A DNA stretch of 9,114 nucleotides, from the NCBI GenBank assembly GCA_021778375.1, contig JAJYCM010000096.1, positions 1 through 9,114 on the forward strand. The letters run 5' to 3'. Below the pieces are notes generated by a model that worked only from the letters and a program-made list of their open reading frames with translations, searched no databases and was not told where the DNA came from. The DNA comes from Bacteroidota bacterium (GTDB lineage Bacteria > Bacteroidota > Ignavibacteria > Ignavibacteriales > Ignavibacteriaceae). Position numbers and translations under genes: made by a program. This document shows, in pieces, positions 6,192 through 9,114 of the stretch (within the stretch, counting starts at the first letter, position 1; each line of letters begins with the position of its first letter).

Positions 6192-7187
6192 ATGTTTATT
6201 GACTATGCGGAAATAGAAATTGCTTCCGGAAAAGGAGGCGATGGAGCTGTTACCTTTAGACGTGAGAAATATGTTCCCAAAGGAGGACCATCCGGAGGAA
6301 ACGGCGGAAAAGGTGGAGATATTATCTTTCAAGCTCATCATAATTTTTCTACACTTCTCGATTTTAGATATAGAAAACATTATAAAGCCGGCAAAGGAGA
6401 TAATGGAGCAAGCGCACTTAAGGATGGGAAAAACGGGGAGGATATTATAATTCAAGTGCCGGTTGGAACTGTTATTAAAGATCCGGAAACAGGAAAAGTT
6501 TTATTCGATCTGGATACTGATGAAAAAAAAATAGTTATTGCAAAAGGCGGAAAGGGTGGGAAGGGGAATAGTAATTTTGCAACCCCTACTAATCAAACAC
6601 CAAGATTTGCAGAACCCGGAAAAGCAGGCGAAGAGAAAAAAATAATTTTGGAACTTAAGCTTATTGCCGATATTGGATTGGTCGGCTTTCCGAATGCGGG
6701 CAAATCAACTTTAATTTCAACCATTTCTTCGGCTAAACCAAAAATAGCCGATTATCCTTTCACAACTCTTGAACCGAATTTAGGAATTGTAAGATATAAA
6801 GATTACCAGAGCTTTACAGTTGCTGATATTCCCGGCATAATTGAAGGTGCTCATGAAGGAAAAGGATTAGGTCATAAATTTTTACGGCATATTGAACGAA
6901 CAAAAATAATTTTGTTCTTGATTGATGTTACTTCAGAAAATTATCAGCGCGATTACAATATTTTACTGAACGAACTAAAAAGCTATAGCCCCAAACTTGC
7001 AGAGAAGAAAAAAATTGTCTCATTATCAAAAATTGACCTGGTTGACGCTGATCAGCTAAAAAAAATTTCCAAGAAAAAAATAAGAAACAGCGATTCCCCG
7101 TTGTTGTTGTTTTCATCCGCTACGAAGGAGGGAATTCCTGAACTTCTCGATTATTTATGGAAGTCAATTAGTTCAAAAATCACTTGA
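6192..7187 (+). CDS. obgE: Obg-family GTPase, ribosome assembly
   Basis: Essential GTPase that acts in late large-subunit (50S) maturation and stress control. The 331 residues start with the glycine-rich Obg fold (1-157; for example SGKGGDGAVTFRREKYVPKG at 12-31 and KGGKGGKGNSNFATPTNQ at 118-135). The G domain follows: G1 GFPNAGKST (165-173), G2 around YPFTTLEPN (188-196), G3 DIPG (212-215), G4 SKID (279-282) and G5 SSATKEG (308-314). G4 has Ser instead of the usual Asn of NKxD, as I recall for Bacteroidota Obg. The protein ends right after the G domain, so the variable C-terminal (OCT) domain is absent; short forms like this occur in the phylum. The ATG at 6192 has no good ribosome site (AGG at 6182-6184 only) and lies 2 bp after the previous stop, so translation is probably coupled. 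Confidence 0.97.
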   Translation: MFIDYAEIEIASGKGGDGAVTFRREKYVPKGGPSGGNGGKGGDIIFQAHHNFSTLLDFRYRKHYKAGKGDNGASALKDGKNGEDIIIQVPVGTVIKDPETGKVLFDLDTDEKKIVIAKGGKGGKGNSNFATPTNQTPRFAEPGKAGEEKKIILELKLIADIGLVGFPNAGKSTLISTISSAKPKIADYPFTTLEPNLGIVRYKDYQSFTVADIPGIIEGAHEGKGLGHKFLRHIERTKIILFLIDVTSENYQRDYNILLNELKSYSPKLAEKKKIVSLSKIDLVDADQLKKISKKKIRNSDSPLLLFSSATKEGIPELLDYLWKSISSKIT

Positions 7188-7278
7188 ATAACAAACAAAG
7201 AGCAAAAAATCATTATCAGGATGAGTAAATTGTATAAATTACTTATTCCTTCAAGTTGTATTCTGAATGCCCTAAGTT

Positions 7279-7310
7279 TTTGATATTTTAGGTAATTGTT
7301 CCTATATTTA
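7279..7310 (+). promoter_or_regulatory. promoter-like sequence before the tRNA/secG unit
   Basis: TTTG (7279-7282) and TATATTTA (7303-7310) are spaced by 20 bases. This fits the Bacteroidota pattern TTG-N(about 20)-TAnnTTTG with one mismatch in the -7 element. Transcription would start around 7316-7318, some 13-15 bases before the tRNA, a sensible distance. The position directly upstream of a tRNA gene supports it. Confidence 0.45.
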
Positions 7311-7330
7311 CACGCTAAAAATTAAAAATC

Positions 7331-7404
7331 GGCGGGGTAGCTCAGTTGGTTAGAGCAGTGGAATCATAATCCACGTGTCGGGGGTTCGAATCCCTCCCCC
7401 GCTA
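7331..7404 (+). tRNA. tRNA with CAU anticodon, probably elongator tRNA-Met
   Basis: The cloverleaf is complete in 74 bases. The acceptor stem GGCGGGG pairs with CCCCGCT (first pair G-U), with discriminator A at 7404. The D arm is GCTC/GAGC; the anticodon stem GTGGA/TCCAC encloses ATCATAA, placing CAT at positions 34-36; the T arm is GGGGG-TTCGAAT-CCCTC. CCA is not encoded. The paired first position and the lack of three G-C pairs in the anticodon stem argue against initiator tRNA. A tRNA-Ile2 whose C34 becomes lysidine also reads CAU in the gene; I favour Met on overall likeness but cannot exclude Ile. SecG begins 22 bp downstream on the same strand, so the tRNA may be processed from a joint transcript. 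Confidence 0.93.
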
Positions 7405-7426
7405 CATTATTTAGGAGTTAATAATT

Positions 7427-7783
7427 ATGTATTCTTTTTTGATCGTAATATTGTCTTTAATTTCACTTTTCTTAATGATAATTGTCCTTATGCAGGCAAG
7501 TAAAGGTGACGGACTTTCGGGAACATTTGGTGCAGGTTCTAGCATGGGAACTATGTTCGGAACTAGAAGAACAGCAGATTTTCTTAGCAAAGCAACCTGG
7601 TGGCTTGCAGGAAGTATTGCTGTCTTGGCAATTATTGTAAACCTTTTCTTTTTACCCGGTCAATCAAGTGCGGCACAAAGAGAAAAAATAATTCAAGGTT
7701 CCGAAAGGCAAGTTCCTCAAACCCCAAGTTTGCCGCCGCAATCAACTGCACCGGTTCAGCAAACCCAAACGCCAAAGAAATAA
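7427..7783 (+). CDS. secG: preprotein translocase subunit SecG
   Basis: Small membrane subunit of the SecYEG channel, which helps SecA-driven protein export. The 118 residues contain two membrane helices (about 3-23 and 57-77). Between them lies the family signature: MQASKGDGLSGTFGAGSS (22-39), then FGTRRTADFLSKATW (44-58). After helix 2 comes a hydrophilic tail of about 40 residues rich in Pro, Gln, Thr and Ser (81-118), longer than in the shortest SecG proteins and likely flexible. The ATG at 7427 follows AGGAG (7413-7417) at good spacing. It probably shares a transcript with the upstream tRNA and ends at the hairpin at 7828. Confidence 0.95.
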   Translation: MYSFLIVILSLISLFLMIIVLMQASKGDGLSGTFGAGSSMGTMFGTRRTADFLSKATWWLAGSIAVLAIIVNLFFLPGQSSAAQREKIIQGSERQVPQTPSLPPQSTAPVQQTQTPKK

Positions 7784-7827
7784 ATTTAAATTCAGTTTTA
7801 CTGTTTCGCTGATAGAATTTCTTTTTC

Positions 7828-7857
7828 AAGCCTTAAGATATTTTCTTAAGGCTTTTT
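7828..7857 (+). terminator. intrinsic terminator after secG
   Basis: AAGCCTTAAGA (7828-7838) and TCTTAAGGCTT (7844-7854) form a perfect 11-bp stem around TATTT, with a T-run continuing from the stem to 7857. It ends the secG transcript. The stop codon of the converging dacB gene (7856-7858, minus) falls in the T-run, so the same hairpin lies right behind dacB. On that strand the stem is followed by GAAAAAG rather than T's, so termination there would be weaker. Confidence 0.9.
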
Positions 7858-9114
7858 ATTTCCATTCAGACAAAGATGTAACAATCTCGTTTTCAATTTC
7901 CCTATAGTAATAAGCTCCCTGATTGCGATATTGAAAAACAATGCTTATGATTAAATCATTACCATTAGCTAACTTTAGATAACCGGATAGGGAAGAGACT
8001 CCGTTAAGTGTCCCGGTTTTTCCATGGAAATTGTTTTCTGCAGGAGTGCCGGACATACGGTATCTTAAAGTTCCGTCAACTCCGGCGATGCTTAAGGCGT
8101 TGTAAAAATCTTTATAATTTTTCTGGTCGAAATACATCTTTTCTAAAACTCCCCCAATTGCTCCTACTGTTACCAAATCGTACCTCGAAAGCCCGGACCC
8201 ATCAACTAAAGAAGTTCCTTTTGAAAAAATTCCGTTATCCTTAATAAACCGCATCACCGCTTGAGTCGAATAAAATGCATTTCCCTGTTCGCCTGTTGAC
8301 ACTGCTCCGATTGTCTTAAACAGGCACTCAGCTAAAAAATTATCGCTGTGCTTATCCATAATTTTTATTAGGTCTTTTAACAAAATTGTTGACTCTGCAA
8401 GCGTACCGGCATTATTTGGCGTAATTCCTTTTTCTGCCATCCCGGTCACTCTTATTCCATTTCTAACCAATTCTGCTCTCAAAGCTTGAGCAACAAATAA
8501 TGGAGGATTGGAAACGTCTTTGTATACTGTTATATATTTAATTCTATAACGCCTTCTTGCAACTCTTACCCGAACCCTTTCTCTTACTGCGGTCCTGTTG
8601 CGATCAAGAACTAAAGCTGAGACTGGAGGAAGTCTATAGTCAGTTAGCTCGTCATTTATCCAATCATCTCGTGAATAATCCTCATCAAAATAAGAATCAT
8701 CCCCGATTACGTTACCTGTTATTTCTTTTATCCCCTTATTTTTTAATTCTTTAACCATTTCAATTAAGTCCTGTTCTGTAAAAACAGAATTACCGTAACC
8801 TTTGATGTAAAGATTTCCGTTCAAGACACCATTTCTAACACGAGCGACGGATAAAATTTTCGTTGTTAGAACAAAGTCACCACCCATTAAATTTAGCGCT
8901 GTGGCAGTCGTAAATAGCTTCGTATTTGATGCCGGTATTACGGTATCGGAAGCGTTCTCACTAAAAATTGTATCTTGAGTTTGAGGATTAAAGACAATTA
9001 TTGCTGAAACCGTTTGGTCTGGTACTTTGGCAAGAATATTCTCGATCCTCTTTTTTAGTTCTTCTTTTGAAGTACATAATGAGATTGAATTAATTAGCAA
9101 TAAAAAAAACAAAA
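7856..9114 (-). CDS. dacB: D-alanyl-D-alanine carboxypeptidase/endopeptidase, DacB (PBP4) type, 5' end missing
   Basis: Periplasmic class C penicillin-binding protein that cleaves the terminal D-Ala or peptide cross-links of peptidoglycan. Numbering from the TTG at 9112: active-site SNTK (Ser62, Lys65) in PASNTKLFTTAT, SDN (256-258), KTG (365-367) in FHGKTGTLNGVSS, and DGSGLSR (304-310). The N-terminus FFLLLINSISLC is the hydrophobic core of a signal peptide without its basic start. The frame is open to the window edge, so the true start is probably just outside; TTG at 9112 is a poor candidate. The spacing from SxxK to SxN is about 194 residues against about 244 in E. coli PBP4, so the insert domain is about 50 residues shorter. 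At about 172-190 it holds an unusual arginine-rich strand (RERVRVRVARRRYR). The gene converges on secG. Confidence 0.93.
   Translation of the reverse strand, partial: LFFLLLINSISLCTSKEELKKRIENILAKVPDQTVSAIIVFNPQTQDTIFSENASDTVIPASNTKLFTTATALNLMGGDFVLTTKILSVARVRNGVLNGNLYIKGYGNSVFTEQDLIEMVKELKNKGIKEITGNVIGDDSYFDEDYSRDDWINDELTDYRLPPVSALVLDRNRTAVRERVRVRVARRRYRIKYITVYKDVSNPPLFVAQALRAELVRNGIRVTGMAEKGITPNNAGTLAESTILLKDLIKIMDKHSDNFLAECLFKTIGAVSTGEQGNAFYSTQAVMRFIKDNGIFSKGTSLVDGSGLSRYDLVTVGAIGGVLEKMYFDQKNYKDFYNALSIAGVDGTLRYRMSGTPAENNFHGKTGTLNGVSSLSGYLKLANGNDLIISIVFQYRNQGAYYYREIENEIVTSLSEWK

Noticed and set aside
7224..7243. Possible terminator after obgE (AGTAA/TTACT)
   Set aside because: The stem is five A/T-rich pairs plus mismatches and is not followed by a T-run, so it is too weak to call.
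9070..9100. Lipobox in the DacB signal peptide (ISLC)
   Set aside because: Leu directly before the Cys does not fit the usual Gly/Ala/Ser; a normal signal peptidase I site is more likely.
9110..9112. TTG as the true start of dacB
   Set aside because: The signal peptide lacks its basic N-terminal residues when started here and the frame stays open to the edge, so the start is more likely outside the window.

Overview
This is an AT-rich bacterial chromosome segment of ordinary core genes. The protein families suggest the Bacteroidota/Chlorobiota (FCB) group, and an Ignavibacteria-like member is my best guess. Reasons: a three-subunit sdhC-sdhA-sdhB operon with one five-helix di-heme anchor, a short Obg without the C-terminal extension and with SKID instead of NKxD, a SecG with a Pro/Gln-rich tail, and promoter-like sequences of the TTG...TAnnTTTG type. 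Clear AGGAG-type ribosome sites stand before sdhC, sdhA, sdhB and secG, which fits Ignavibacteria better than typical Bacteroidetes. The taxonomic call is inference from memory of these families, not a search.

Layout. Positions 1-47 (minus) hold the first 15 codons of a gene that leaves the window to the left; it starts like a signal peptide. Positions 48-1159 carry no convincing gene. This long spacer holds an A/T inverted repeat, a weak Fur-like sequence, a cluster of palindromic intergenic repeats (about 313-566), four 11-bp tandem repeats (746-789) and the probable sdh promoter zone. Positions 1160-4505 encode sdhC-sdhA-sdhB with TAATG stop/start overlaps, closed by a strong hairpin terminator (4532-4587). 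Next is an unrecognised 525-residue protein (4612-6189) with two helical ends joined by an acidic linker, followed after 2 bp by the ribosome-assembly GTPase gene obgE (6192-7187). A CAU-anticodon tRNA (7331-7404), with a promoter-like sequence just upstream, is followed 22 bp later by secG (7427-7783). A perfect 11-bp hairpin terminator separates secG from a converging D-alanyl-D-alanine carboxypeptidase gene of the DacB/PBP4 type (7856 to beyond the right edge).

Function. SdhCAB is complex II: it oxidises succinate to fumarate and reduces quinone, linking the TCA cycle to respiration. ObgE and SecG are translation/ribosome and protein-export factors; DacB trims peptidoglycan in the periplasm. 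No defence system, CRISPR array, transposase or prophage gene is visible. The items most worth a second look are the unknown protein coupled to obgE, the repeat-rich sdh leader, and the arginine-rich shortened insert in DacB.
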